The notes beneath the pieces are model-generated. The model ran no database searches. It saw only the letters and a list, made by a program, of their open reading frames with translations, and had not been told where the DNA came from. Of a stretch of DNA of 64,000 nt, positions 17,436 through 25,599 are shown one piece after another (position 1 is the stretch's first letter; each line of letters starts with the position of its first letter). The DNA comes from Paenibacillus agilis (GTDB lineage: Bacteria; Bacillota; Bacilli; Paenibacillales; Paenibacillaceae): contig NZ_VNJK01000003.1 of assembly GCF_007786455.1 (NCBI RefSeq), positions 186,001 to 250,000 of the forward strand, read 5' to 3'. The position numbers were made by a program, and so were the translations under genes.

Positions 17436-17786
17436 GTGAAAAGATCTCTTGGTGTAAGTGTTATGCTCTTGGTGTTCCTTACTGCATGTACGAATACAAA
17501 AGCCCCGGAGCTCCAAAGTTGGGCTTACTATGTTGTAACGTGGAATAATGGCGTATATAAGATAACAGATGAAAAAGTTACTGAAATTGAAGAGGAAATT
17601 GGAACAATTAATATATATTCCACAAATGAAAGTGGAGAAATATCGAATCTATTCTCTAATAAATATAAAGAAGGAACTAAATTATACAAAATTGCAGATT
17701 TAGATACTAATGAACATATAGCAGTGTTAGACAATGGAATTTATTATAGATCAGATAGATTGGTCGGTATGAAAACATCTCCTTGA
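17436..17786 (+). CDS. Small lipoprotein, unknown
   Basis: The 116-residue protein has lipobox LTAC, then a beta-rich domain (WAYYVVTWNNGVYKITDEKV) ending LDNGIYYRSDRLVG. GTG at 17436 follows AGAAGGTGA by 5 nt; the GTG at 17427 lies inside that ribosome site. The ending resembles the end of the opposite-strand gene at 18409 (SGMYAQSDQ), so they may be distant relatives. Confidence 0.65.
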   Translation: MKRSLGVSVMLLVFLTACTNTKAPELQSWAYYVVTWNNGVYKITDEKVTEIEEEIGTINIYSTNESGEISNLFSNKYKEGTKLYKIADLDTNEHIAVLDNGIYYRSDRLVGMKTSP

Positions 17787-17883
17787 TTGAACTGTTGCTG
17801 GTATAGATTAATCAAATTTTTGCTCGCCACATTCATTATTAATATGAAAGGTGGCGGTGATCTTTAGGTGAAAAGAGGTCACT

Positions 17884-18354
17884 ATGAAAAAAGTAATAGT
17901 CTTGCTGATGTTCCTGTTAACTATAGGGTGCAGTAATCTTGATGAAAATGACCTTAAAGTGTTTTTAAAGAAGGAAAATTTCTCTCCTACACTCACCGTG
18001 AAATACGATGATGGCTATCATCTTATTAGAGAAAATGAAAATGAAGTAACCATGTATTTTCTTGAGGGAAAATCAAAAGGTAGATTTATATACTCGCGTA
18101 ATATTTCCCCAATCCGTAAGTCTGGAATATATATAGGAGGGTTTAAGGCAGGCAGTTTCACTATGTACGTAAGTAATAAGAAGTTGGAAAGTCAAACAGA
18201 CTATTTCAAAGTTATATTTGAAGATGGATCTGAGAAAGTAGTTACATTTGAGAAAGGTAAGAAAGCTTATAGAATCTTTGATTCTAGAATTAAGAATTTA
18301 GAAAATGTTATTGCGTTCTATAATGAAAGTGGGGAGCAAATTTTTAAATACTGA
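17884..18354 (+). CDS. Small lipoprotein, paralogue of 15579
   Basis: The 156-residue protein has lipobox LTIGC (Cys16) and shares most of its length with the protein at 15579, differing mainly in the central loop (GKSKGRFIYSRNISPIRKSG). The two copies, about 2.3 kb apart, show that this part of the island arose partly by segmental duplication followed by divergence. AGAGGTC precedes the ATG. Confidence 0.75.
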   Translation: MKKVIVLLMFLLTIGCSNLDENDLKVFLKKENFSPTLTVKYDDGYHLIRENENEVTMYFLEGKSKGRFIYSRNISPIRKSGIYIGGFKAGSFTMYVSNKKLESQTDYFKVIFEDGSEKVVTFEKGKKAYRIFDSRIKNLENVIAFYNESGEQIFKY

Positions 18355-18408
18355 GTACATGAAGTCAGAAAAAAACAGCATTTCTATTTGTAATCGGAGA
18401 AATATTTC

Positions 18409-18627
18409 TCACCTACTTCTGAAAATCAATAATTTTGATAAGGTACATGCATATTGATCCGACTGTGCATACATACCACTCTTTAGGGTAATCCATTGAT
18501 CATTATTGGCGTCTCTTTTCTCCGGTACACTAATGTGTGACGTAGTTGAAGATATACCATTTTCAAATAATGCATTTATCCAAATCAGATCAAAGACTAG
18601 ACAAGCTATCAGTAACGTTCTTTTCAT
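18409..18627 (-). CDS. Short exported protein, unknown
   Basis: The 72-residue protein has an N-terminal signal-like helix (MKRTLLIACLVFDLIWINAL) and ends SGMYAQSDQYACTLSKLLIF. ATG 18627 has GGAGG 5 nt upstream, a good site; the longer start at 18639 does not. No family is recognised. Confidence 0.5.
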   Translation of the reverse strand: MKRTLLIACLVFDLIWINALFENGISSTTSHISVPEKRDANNDQWITLKSGMYAQSDQYACTLSKLLIFRSR

Positions 18628-18822
18628 ATACGCCTCCATATCATTTAATTTTGTATAGTCTACGAGTTATTGTAATCGCTGATGCAACTATTTTCCATTA
18701 TTTTGCGTTAGAAATGAGGCTATCCACTTCTTAGAAGCAAGTCCACATTCCCACTTCAACAAATCACAATTACACTCAATTGACAACATTCATTAGAGTC
18801 TTTTCAAAAATCACTTTTAACA

Positions 18823-19078
18823 ATGAAAGAGTCGCTTTATCATTTCCGTCAGCAGGCAAGAAAATTAAAGATGGATATACAGAGGAGAATGCTTTTGGCT
18901 ATATAAATGGGTTTATTTTATCATCATATTCTGTGCCCTGTTATTAAGTATATCAAGCCTGGCTATAGCTATCTCTACTGGTGACAATGTATTTCTGGAA
19001 GTAATAATTGTTTTACTATGGATCGTGGCCAATGTGTCGCATCTGCATTGGATTTACAAGCATAGACGGGATTCCTAA
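18823..19078 (+). pseudogene. Frameshifted small membrane-protein gene
   Basis: Frame 1 starts at ATG 18823 (MKESLYHFRQQARKLKMDIQ) and stops near 18906. A second frame continues to 19078 with two membrane helices (FIIIFCALLLSISSLAIAIS; EVIIVLLWIVANVSHLHWIY) and a basic tail. One indel near 18900 would join them into a protein of about 85 residues. A sequencing error is possible. Confidence 0.6.
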
Positions 19079-19120
19079 TATATAATCATCTATTCCTTAT
19101 CCTTATTAGAAGGTGTGTGT

Positions 19121-19537
19121 ATGAAGCAAAACAAGTACATATTGCTAGCACTGGTACCACTTCTTATTTCTGTAGGAGTGAATATTTATCAGTGGGAACG
19201 ATTACGGATAGCGGATAAAAAATCGGAATATATCAATCGTGACTTTACTGCGGCAATTGGAAGGATTGGAGCGGGTATTGAAGAGGGCAAGCTGCCAGGG
19301 ACTATCGCATTAGAGTATGCTTTCAAAATGAGTGCTTTATTAGAATACACTACTTACGATAAAAGGATAACTGCTCAATATGCGAGCATTGTGCCATTAA
19401 AGCTAAGAGACATGGTGCTAAACGGTCAACCTATAAAAGATGCTCCCTACATTAAAAATCTACTACATACGCTCTCAAATGACCCCGAGAATATAAAGAT
19501 TAACAATGAAATTATAAAGTTCTTTTTGCAGGAATAA
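19121..19537 (+). CDS. Membrane-anchored protein of unknown function (intact paralogue)
   Basis: The 138-residue protein has an N-terminal anchor helix (about 6-24) and a helical outer domain (AAIGRIGAGIEEGKLPGTIA, AFKMSALLEY). ATG 19121 has AGAAGGTG 5 nt upstream. A decayed copy of its last two thirds lies at 15239-15476. A 20-codon frame beginning with GTG at 19543 follows within 6 nt. Confidence 0.7.
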   Translation: MKQNKYILLALVPLLISVGVNIYQWERLRIADKKSEYINRDFTAAIGRIGAGIEEGKLPGTIALEYAFKMSALLEYTTYDKRITAQYASIVPLKLRDMVLNGQPIKDAPYIKNLLHTLSNDPENIKINNEIIKFFLQE

Positions 19538-19542
19538 GCAAT

Positions 19543-19605
19543 GTGAAAATAGAGGGGATGCACGTACGTAAGGAGTCTATTACATTGGACGAAGTAATTA
19601 TATAA
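19543..19605 (+). CDS. Possible 20-aa peptide downstream of 19121
   Basis: The GTG-started frame reads MKIEGMHVRKESITLDEVII. A parallel frame (KKLRGIHV) follows the pseudogene at 15476, and the DEVI motif recurs at 16731. It is probably a shortened member of a small repeated island gene rather than a functional product, but its fixed position after the 19121-type gene is notable. Confidence 0.3.
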   Translation: MKIEGMHVRKESITLDEVII

Positions 19606-19740
19606 TTTCGACTATGACAAGAATTGATTAATAACTCCTTTTTAAAAGTGTCTAATTAAACTGGAATATAGAATAATAATTTTTTATGTTGATAGTTACA
19701 TATAATTGCTTTATATCTATGTAACGGTATGTTACTATAC

Positions 19741-19768
19741 CCGTAGTTGGCTAACTACGGTTTGATAT
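19741..19768 (+). terminator. Hairpin with perfect 8-bp arms
   Basis: CCGTAGTT and AACTACGG flank the loop GGCT, followed by TTTGATAT. It is likely the terminator of the 19121 transcript, or a leader hairpin of the gene at 19835. Confidence 0.6.
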
Positions 19769-19834
19769 ATAAAAGGAATATTACTTTATGAAGCTAGATA
19801 AACAATCTACTTGTCTCTCTTTAAGGAGGTTGTT

Positions 19835-20092
19835 ATGAATATCTATTTATTTATAATCTGCATTTCTTCATTAATATTGGTATTATCCATTTATCAAGTG
19901 TTGAAAGATAAGTTTAAATACAGAAGTCTTACTAGTATGGGGAATGTTTTCTTTGGACTTGTAACCATTTTTGTAAATCCGGGTTTTAGAGATAACTATC
20001 GTGGATTATTTTATTTTTTCTTAGTTGCATTTATTGTTATGGGAATAGTATCAATATATATTTACATCAATTCACCTCGTCATGAGAAATAA
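19835..20092 (+). CDS. Small three-helix membrane protein, unknown
   Basis: The 85-residue protein has predicted helices at about 2-20, 35-52 and 60-80 and a short charged tail (NSPRHEK). ATG 19835 follows AAGGAGG by 6 nt; the opening to the left lacks support. No family is recognised. It is the last gene of the AT-rich island on this strand. Confidence 0.65.
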   Translation: MNIYLFIICISSLILVLSIYQVLKDKFKYRSLTSMGNVFFGLVTIFVNPGFRDNYRGLFYFFLVAFIVMGIVSIYIYINSPRHEK

Positions 20093-20295
20093 CAGCCAAA
20101 GACTTTTCTATATTTAGTGTTACAACCTTAAGTATTTTCATTATAATCGTTGTCACTACAGCAACTATTCGTCGTAATAACACATAGTTACAACATACGG
20201 GGTGTCCAAATGTCCTAGAGACGTAAGGCTCCCTTTTTTTATTTTAGGGGAACAGTTTGTGAGGCGGGTTATCTTAAGGTATCTCAAGTTGTCAT

Positions 20296-20595
20296 TCAAG
20301 GTCCGAAAAATATAACTCCGAGCACCATGTACAACGGAAAAGAAAACACGAGCAATCCGTTTAATAGCAGCAACAATAAAGAAGACTTCGTTTTATTCTT
20401 CGTTTCTAGAAGAGCTTGCAAAGCCGCCATAGCACCAACAACTCCAACGATGACTGAAGCACAATAAGCGATAAGCTTATAGTAATCACTCCACTGCACA
20501 GCGTAGGCCATATACACCACAACGAGAAGGCTCATACCTAGCACGCAAGCAAGTGCGGCAAACAAACGATAATTGATATTTGCTGTTTTGCTCAT
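20296..20595 (-). CDS. Small membrane protein, unknown
   Basis: The 99-residue protein has three predicted membrane helices (about 9-30, 38-63, 72-96) and a lysine-rich loop (ETKNKTKSS). A strong AGGAGGT precedes the ATG at 20595. No family is recognised. It is monocistronic; the about 200 bp to its left (20093-20295) show no clear element. Confidence 0.65.
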   Translation of the reverse strand: MSKTANINYRLFAALACVLGMSLLVVVYMAYAVQWSDYYKLIAYCASVIVGVVGAMAALQALLETKNKTKSSLLLLLLNGLLVFSFPLYMVLGVIFFGP

Positions 20596-20706
20596 CGTAG
20601 ACCTCCTAATAAATAAAAGTAGGTTGTAACGGGTAGGATAGATTCATGATTAATCGGTTAGAGCGTTTAAGTCAGATAATGTGAAAATAGAGCAAAGGAG
20701 CATACT

Positions 20707-21078
20707 ATGAGTATAGGGGCGTTTTCTGTAAGTTTAACCGTGAAAGATATTCAGCAATCCAAACAATTTTACGAGAAGCTTGGCTTTCATGCTTTTACCG
20801 GAGATATCACACAGAACTGGCTTATTATGCAGAACGGCGATTGTACGATTGGGCTGTTTCAAGGGATGTTCGAGAAAAATATACTGACTTTCAATCCCGG
20901 CTGGAATGATAAGACGGAAGAAGTGAATCCATTCAAGGACGTAAGGGCGCTGCAAGAAGAGTTCCGCAATCAAGGAATACCGATCATTGGCGATGCGAAT
21001 GCAACTCCAGAAGGACCAGGCAGCTTCGTCATTGAAGACCCAGATGGCAATCCTATTCTTATCGACCAGCATAGATAG
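20707..21078 (+). CDS. VOC (glyoxalase/bleomycin-resistance) superfamily protein
   Basis: The 123-residue single-domain protein has the beta-alpha-beta-beta-beta start SVSLTVKDIQQSKQFYEKLG and the ending GSFVIEDPDGNPILIDQH, typical of small Bacillales VOC proteins. Members bind metals or small molecules; the substrate cannot be told. AAAGGAG precedes the ATG. A strong terminator follows. Confidence 0.85.
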   Translation: MSIGAFSVSLTVKDIQQSKQFYEKLGFHAFTGDITQNWLIMQNGDCTIGLFQGMFEKNILTFNPGWNDKTEEVNPFKDVRALQEEFRNQGIPIIGDANATPEGPGSFVIEDPDGNPILIDQHR

Positions 21079-21119
21079 AGTGGACAAGTTTCTATTTTTA
21101 CTTAGCATATAGCTAATTT

Positions 21120-21165
21120 GACGGAGCGTTATCAAGGGAGAGTCCTTGGAACGCTCCGTTTTTAT
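21120..21165 (+). terminator. Terminator after the VOC gene
   Basis: ACGGAGCGTT (21121-21130) and AACGCTCCGT (21150-21159) pair, with further inner pairing, followed by TTTTTATT. Confidence 0.85.
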
Positions 21166-21842
21166 TATGGAAGCTTTATTTTTACAGCGGGGCGCACGCC
21201 GTAACAAGCTAAGTTGACGTTCCCATAACTGCGGATGCTGCTACGAGTACCAACAAAATACGCACGCGAAGAGCGACTAGGTTGAGTTCTAAGCCACCAC
21301 CATGAACAGCCTAATTGTTCGCCATTTTCGATTATATAATTATCTCCGACGGTTTTATCGTACACGTACAAGTTACATCCATCGTTCTTTTTTAGTTTAG
21401 CAAATTCAGTTCCTATTGTACCACGCCGCGCACGAAAAGGATCTTCAGCTAGTTTAGCGGTTAGTTCTTGCGCCTCCGGAACACTGAGTAAGAACACTTT
21501 GTCTTCCGTATCTGCACTATCCTCTCCGTTGTCGGTACAATGTGTAGTCTTGATGTACTTTTTCTCAGAGTCATCGAAAGCAGCGTGATAGAACTCATTG
21601 TTCAGCCATTTTCGCACATCAGAGTCGCGCCATGTAATATCCACATTTTCAGCATAATAGCGCTTGGTATCCAAAATATACTCGCTAAAAAGAAATAGCT
21701 CTCCATTTGTATGCTGCAGCACTCGCCACTGTATTGGCGTTCTGTCTGATCCGTCTGCTGCTTGCGGATAAGTGCCGAACGTAATGATTGCACCGGGCTT
21801 CGCGCTCTTAAGCGGTGTATTCAATAGATTATCCTTTTCCAA
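21165..21842 (-). CDS. DUF6273-domain protein
   Basis: The 225-residue protein has the features I associate with DUF6273: an early IITFGTYPQ and PIQWRVLQ, the central W-R-S-D-V-R-K-W-L segment, and the ending SWWWLRTQ ... GVRPAVKIKL. The fold is thought to be related to C-type-lectin/formylglycine-enzyme-like modules used for ligand display, but no catalytic residues are evident. No signal peptide is present. GGAGGTCATCTC precedes the ATG. Function unknown. Confidence 0.7.
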   Translation of the reverse strand: MEKDNLLNTPLKSAKPGAIITFGTYPQAADGSDRTPIQWRVLQHTNGELFLFSEYILDTKRYYAENVDITWRDSDVRKWLNNEFYHAAFDDSEKKYIKTTHCTDNGEDSADTEDKVFLLSVPEAQELTAKLAEDPFRARRGTIGTEFAKLKKNDGCNLYVYDKTVGDNYIIENGEQLGCSWWWLRTQPSRSSRAYFVGTRSSIRSYGNVNLACYGVRPAVKIKLP

Positions 21843-22077
21843 AGAGATGACCTCCTTATTGTTTTAATTTAATCGTACAACATGTATGCAAGTGCTAAGA
21901 TAGCGTCTGCCTATACTTGAGTTCTCTGAGTGTTAAATTAGAAAGTTTATCAATGTGTCTTAATGTTTTCCTAAAAGGTTGATGCGTAAGGGGATTCGTA
22001 TACGTGGACCGTTTTGCATTCTAACCGACCACGTTTCTCCGTATGCTAGTAAAAAAGCTGATATGGAGTTGAACAGC

Positions 22078-22971
22078 ATGGTGATTTCACCCCATATACC
22101 GAACTTGCCTTATGTAGAGGAGAATGGCATTAAGTATTTTACCTTAGTGGCAGAGCCTGTGAAGAGTGAGATTCTTCCGGGGATTTATATGAATGCTTGG
22201 GGCTATAATGGAATGTCTCCAGGTCCTACGATCTGTGTGTATCCCGATGATTATGTTTGTATTCGCGTCTATAATAAGCTGCCCCAACCGACCAGCGTGC
22301 ACTGGCATGGATTAGATGTGCCGAATGTGATGGATGGGGTGCCAGATATCGAACCTTCGCCACGCATCGAGCCTGGTCAGTATTTTGATTACCACTTCAG
22401 GATTACCAATCCGCCTGGGACACATATGTACCACTCTCATTTTTATACGATTATGCAAGATATGATGGGGCTGGAAGGGGGACTGATTATCCTCGATCCT
22501 TGCGAATCGAAGAAAGAGGTGCAGCGCGATTATTATTTAATGTTAGGTGCCTTTGCCTTAAAGAATATCGAGATGGGGGTTCTCCCATCCGGCGTCTATG
22601 ATATTGATCCGTTTGCTCATAATTCGAATTTTTTTACGTTGAACGGAAGATGCTTTCCATATACAGCAGCTCTGCCCGTTTCAGAAGGGGAGCGTGTGCG
22701 GATTCGATTTGGCAATATTGGCATGATGAATCATCCGATGCATTTGCATGGTCATCAATTTTGGGAGACGGCTGTTGATGGGAACTCGATTCCGAAGGAC
22801 AATCAGCTTCGAAAGAGTACGATCCTCGTACCTTCGGGCACGACAAGAGATCTTGAATTTATTGCGGATAATCCGGGACGATGGCCGCTGCATTGCCATT
22901 TTCCACATCATGTGAGCAATAATATGACTTTGCCACTTGGAGGAATGACGACGGCGGTTGTATACGAGTAA
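22078..22971 (+). CDS. Multicopper oxidase (laccase-like)
   Basis: The protein of about 297 residues carries four copper motifs in order: SVHWHGLD, HMYHSHFY, HPMHLHGHQFW and LHCHFPHHVSNNM. The last holds the His-Cys-His electron path and the axial Met of the type 1 site. It is shorter than three-domain laccases such as CotA, so it is a two-domain-type enzyme. The start is uncertain: ATG 22078 follows GGAG at 9 nt, while TTG/ATG at 21979/21982 would add 33 residues without a signal peptide. It likely oxidises phenols or metal ions. Confidence 0.85.
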   Translation: MVISPHIPNLPYVEENGIKYFTLVAEPVKSEILPGIYMNAWGYNGMSPGPTICVYPDDYVCIRVYNKLPQPTSVHWHGLDVPNVMDGVPDIEPSPRIEPGQYFDYHFRITNPPGTHMYHSHFYTIMQDMMGLEGGLIILDPCESKKEVQRDYYLMLGAFALKNIEMGVLPSGVYDIDPFAHNSNFFTLNGRCFPYTAALPVSEGERVRIRFGNIGMMNHPMHLHGHQFWETAVDGNSIPKDNQLRKSTILVPSGTTRDLEFIADNPGRWPLHCHFPHHVSNNMTLPLGGMTTAVVYE

Positions 22972-23004
22972 GGAGCGTTTTCTATCTTTGACAGTCCGCA
23001 TATA

Positions 23005-23040
23005 AAAAAGCAGGCCACCTTCTAAGGCGACCTGCTCTTC
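23005..23040. terminator. Bidirectional terminator between the oxidase and zinc-ribbon genes
   Basis: AGCAGG (23009-23014) and CCTGCT (23031-23036) extend through an imperfect stem, with an A-run on the left for the minus-strand gene. Confidence 0.7.
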
Positions 23041-23091
23041 GTTATTTTCTAATACATATGTATCGTTCACTAGCATAGTTTCAATAATTAA

Positions 23092-23934
23092 CTAAGAGTA
23101 AGAAAGCGGTGTACGACAATACTCGCATGATTTACTTTCACCCGGTTTCAGGGTAGCTGGTGCGCCACAGCTTGCGCATGCTATCGTTTTCGGTTTATTG
23201 CTCTTTCGTGCAGACTTCGGTTTGGTATTGCTCGTTGGTTGACCTGAACCGTAGTTTACGTTAATCGAAATATTTCCTTCTGAAATGTTAATAGAGCTGT
23301 TAGGCCCTTGCCCAAATGCTTGTTCGAATATTTCTTCAAACTGTTCATGTAGTTCCTCTTCTCCATTTGGTTCGGATACCGAGTCTTGATGTTCGTACTT
23401 TTGCTCTTGCTTTTGTTCTGGCTCTCGCAAAGCAATGACTTGAGAAGTGAGAGAGTCAATCTGTAGATCGGGCAGCATACCTAAATAACTCATTCTCTCC
23501 AACTCATTCGTTACACGTGGCACGTTCATACTTACGTTCTGTGCTAAGTGTGGGATGGAGGTTATCCCTTGTTCATGAATATATACATGATATAGATGGA
23601 AGCGAGTATTGAGTTCTTTCTTAGTTCGTTTGGACGCCTTATAAAAGGAAAAGCCAGGCAGGAAAAAGAGAATAACCAGAATCATATACGTAGCGAAATC
23701 GGGAAATGATCCTAAAGAGTTATCGGAAAAATATACTATAGATAATAAAGCGAAAATAAAGAAAAAGATACCTGCCACAATATTGAGATCGGACGCTTTT
23801 TGATAGGTATAGTTTCGGTGTTTAATTGCTCGCAAAGCCAAAAGAAGTAGCCCTACTGGGAAAAAGATAATTAAGAAAAAGATAACGATACCATTGCTAA
23901 TAGAAGGTTTACCGCTAGCATATGAGACGTTCAT
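23092..23934 (-). CDS. Membrane protein with C-terminal zinc ribbon (YdjH-like)
   Basis: The 280-residue protein has an N-terminal block of membrane helices (about 12-35, 50-70, 78-100), a cytoplasmic linker rich in E and Q, and a zinc ribbon ACASCGAPATL ... CEYC at the C-terminus. ATG 23934 has AAAGGAGAA 8 nt upstream; the longer frame has none. It is divergent from the SPFH/zinc-ribbon gene at 24125. Together they recall the B. subtilis ydjG-ydjH-ydjI set linked to membrane stress (by analogy). Confidence 0.7.
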   Translation of the reverse strand: MNVSYASGKPSISNGIVIFFLIIFFPVGLLLLALRAIKHRNYTYQKASDLNIVAGIFFFIFALLSIVYFSDNSLGSFPDFATYMILVILFFLPGFSFYKASKRTKKELNTRFHLYHVYIHEQGITSIPHLAQNVSMNVPRVTNELERMSYLGMLPDLQIDSLTSQVIALREPEQKQEQKYEHQDSVSEPNGEEELHEQFEEIFEQAFGQGPNSSINISEGNISINVNYGSGQPTSNTKPKSARKSNKPKTIACASCGAPATLKPGESKSCEYCRTPLSYS

Positions 23935-24124
23935 AACGAGTTCTCCTTTAATGATGTTTCGTTCCATATTGTTAAATCCTACATTTGTTATCACTATTTT
24001 CATTATACTATTTTCTATATTTGTTGGGGAGTAGGTAATGGGAGTTTTGTCCTATTCTCAATTGAATATTGTTAATCGTTACTTTAATATGAAAGTATTA
24101 CTACATACCGACGGAGGCATATAT

Positions 24125-25471
24125 ATGGGAATTATAAAAGCGGCGGTACATGCAGTTAAAGGCGGATTAGCGGATCAGTGGCAGGAAGTCATAGAGCCTT
24201 ACAACATGGGGAATACGACCGTGATGACAACTGGTGTCAAAGTACGGGCGAAAGATGCTCGCAATGGAAATAGGCAAGGGACAGACCAGACGGTGTCTAA
24301 CGGCTCGGTTATTCATGTGTATCCGAATCAGATGATGCTGCTAGTCGATGGAGGCAGAGTTATCGATTACTCTGCTGAGCCGGGATACTATACGGTGGAT
24401 CAAGCAGCGATGCCATCATTATTTAACGGTGAGTTCGCAGAAACTTTAGTAGAGACATTTAGTCGAATTAAGTATGGTGGCGTCCCTTCGCGCGCTCAGA
24501 AAGTATATTATATTAACTTGCAAGAGATTCGAGGAATCAAATTCGGTACTCGTAATCCGATTAATTACTTTGATGAATTTTATAACGCAGAATTGTTCTT
24601 GCGTGCTTATGGATCGTATTCGGTCAAAATTGTTGATCCATTTACCTTCTTTGCAGAAGCAATTCCGAGAAATAGTGACCAAGTCGATATTTTTGATATT
24701 CATCAGCAATATTCAGCAGAGTTCATGACTGCGCTTCAGTCGGCTATTAATCGATTGTCTGCTGATAACGTACGTATTTCTCATGTAGCCTCCAAGGGGC
24801 TGGAACTTTCCAATCACATGTCGACTGTATTAGCTGATGATTGGAACCGTAGACGGGGCATTCAAATCCAATCTGTTGGAATCGAAAGCATCTCTTATAA
24901 TGAAGAGTCTCAAGCGCTCATTAATTTGAGAAACAAAGGAGCTATGCTTAAAGATTCGATGATACGAGAAGGTTACGTTCAGGGAGCGGCAGCTCGTGGA
25001 TTAGAGGCAGCGGGATCGAATGCGAGCGGAGCGATGAACGGCTTTGTAGGACTCGGCATGGGGATGCAGGGAGCAGGTGAGGTTGCGAGGACATTCTCGG
25101 ATACGAATCGCGAGCAATTTCATGCTGAGAATCAAGTGACGAGAAATGGCAAGGGCATGTCCGATACCGTCCATGCTTACTCTAACGCAGCAACAAATGC
25201 GGAGCATTGGAATTGTGGATGTGGGCAACCGAACAGCGGTCGTTTTTGTACAGAATGCGGTCAAGCCAAGCCTACAGCCATGTCTGCGGAATGGAAATGT
25301 AGTTGTGGTCAGGACAATACAGGCAAGTTTTGTACGGAATGTGGATCGAAGCGTCCGGAAGGTCTGGCCATAATTAAATGCGATAAGTGTGGTTTTATGC
25401 CTCCAAGTGGGGCGAATTTAAAGTTTTGTCAGGAATGCGGAGATCCATTTAATGAAGAGGATCGGTTATAA
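24125..25471 (+). CDS. SPFH-domain protein with C-terminal zinc ribbons (YdjI-like)
   Basis: The 448-residue protein begins MGIIKAAVHAVKGGLADQWQ, followed by an SPFH/virion-core-like domain (about 30-280). A glycine-rich linker leads to three CxC/CxxC zinc ribbons (CGCGQPNSGRFCTECG, CSCGQDNTGKFCTECG, CDKCGFMP...FCQECG). This architecture matches B. subtilis YdjI, a membrane-scaffold protein. ATG 24125 follows GGAGG at 7 nt; an upstream ATG at 24038 has no ribosome site. Partner: the divergent membrane protein at 23092. Confidence 0.8.
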   Translation: MGIIKAAVHAVKGGLADQWQEVIEPYNMGNTTVMTTGVKVRAKDARNGNRQGTDQTVSNGSVIHVYPNQMMLLVDGGRVIDYSAEPGYYTVDQAAMPSLFNGEFAETLVETFSRIKYGGVPSRAQKVYYINLQEIRGIKFGTRNPINYFDEFYNAELFLRAYGSYSVKIVDPFTFFAEAIPRNSDQVDIFDIHQQYSAEFMTALQSAINRLSADNVRISHVASKGLELSNHMSTVLADDWNRRRGIQIQSVGIESISYNEESQALINLRNKGAMLKDSMIREGYVQGAAARGLEAAGSNASGAMNGFVGLGMGMQGAGEVARTFSDTNREQFHAENQVTRNGKGMSDTVHAYSNAATNAEHWNCGCGQPNSGRFCTECGQAKPTAMSAEWKCSCGQDNTGKFCTECGSKRPEGLAIIKCDKCGFMPPSGANLKFCQECGDPFNEEDRL

Positions 25472-25599
25472 CATATAAGTGGTGCGCAAGGGCTGGAGCA
25501 GCAGTCTTTGCGCACTTTTTTAAATAGAGTAATGATTCCATAGAAAGTGTGAGGTGTTGATTCAATTGGATGAAACTCATATCCACAATTGTATTGCTT

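Noticed and set aside
22681-23076. 131-codon minus-strand open frame
   Set aside because: Antisense of the copper-site region of the multicopper oxidase and running through its terminator.
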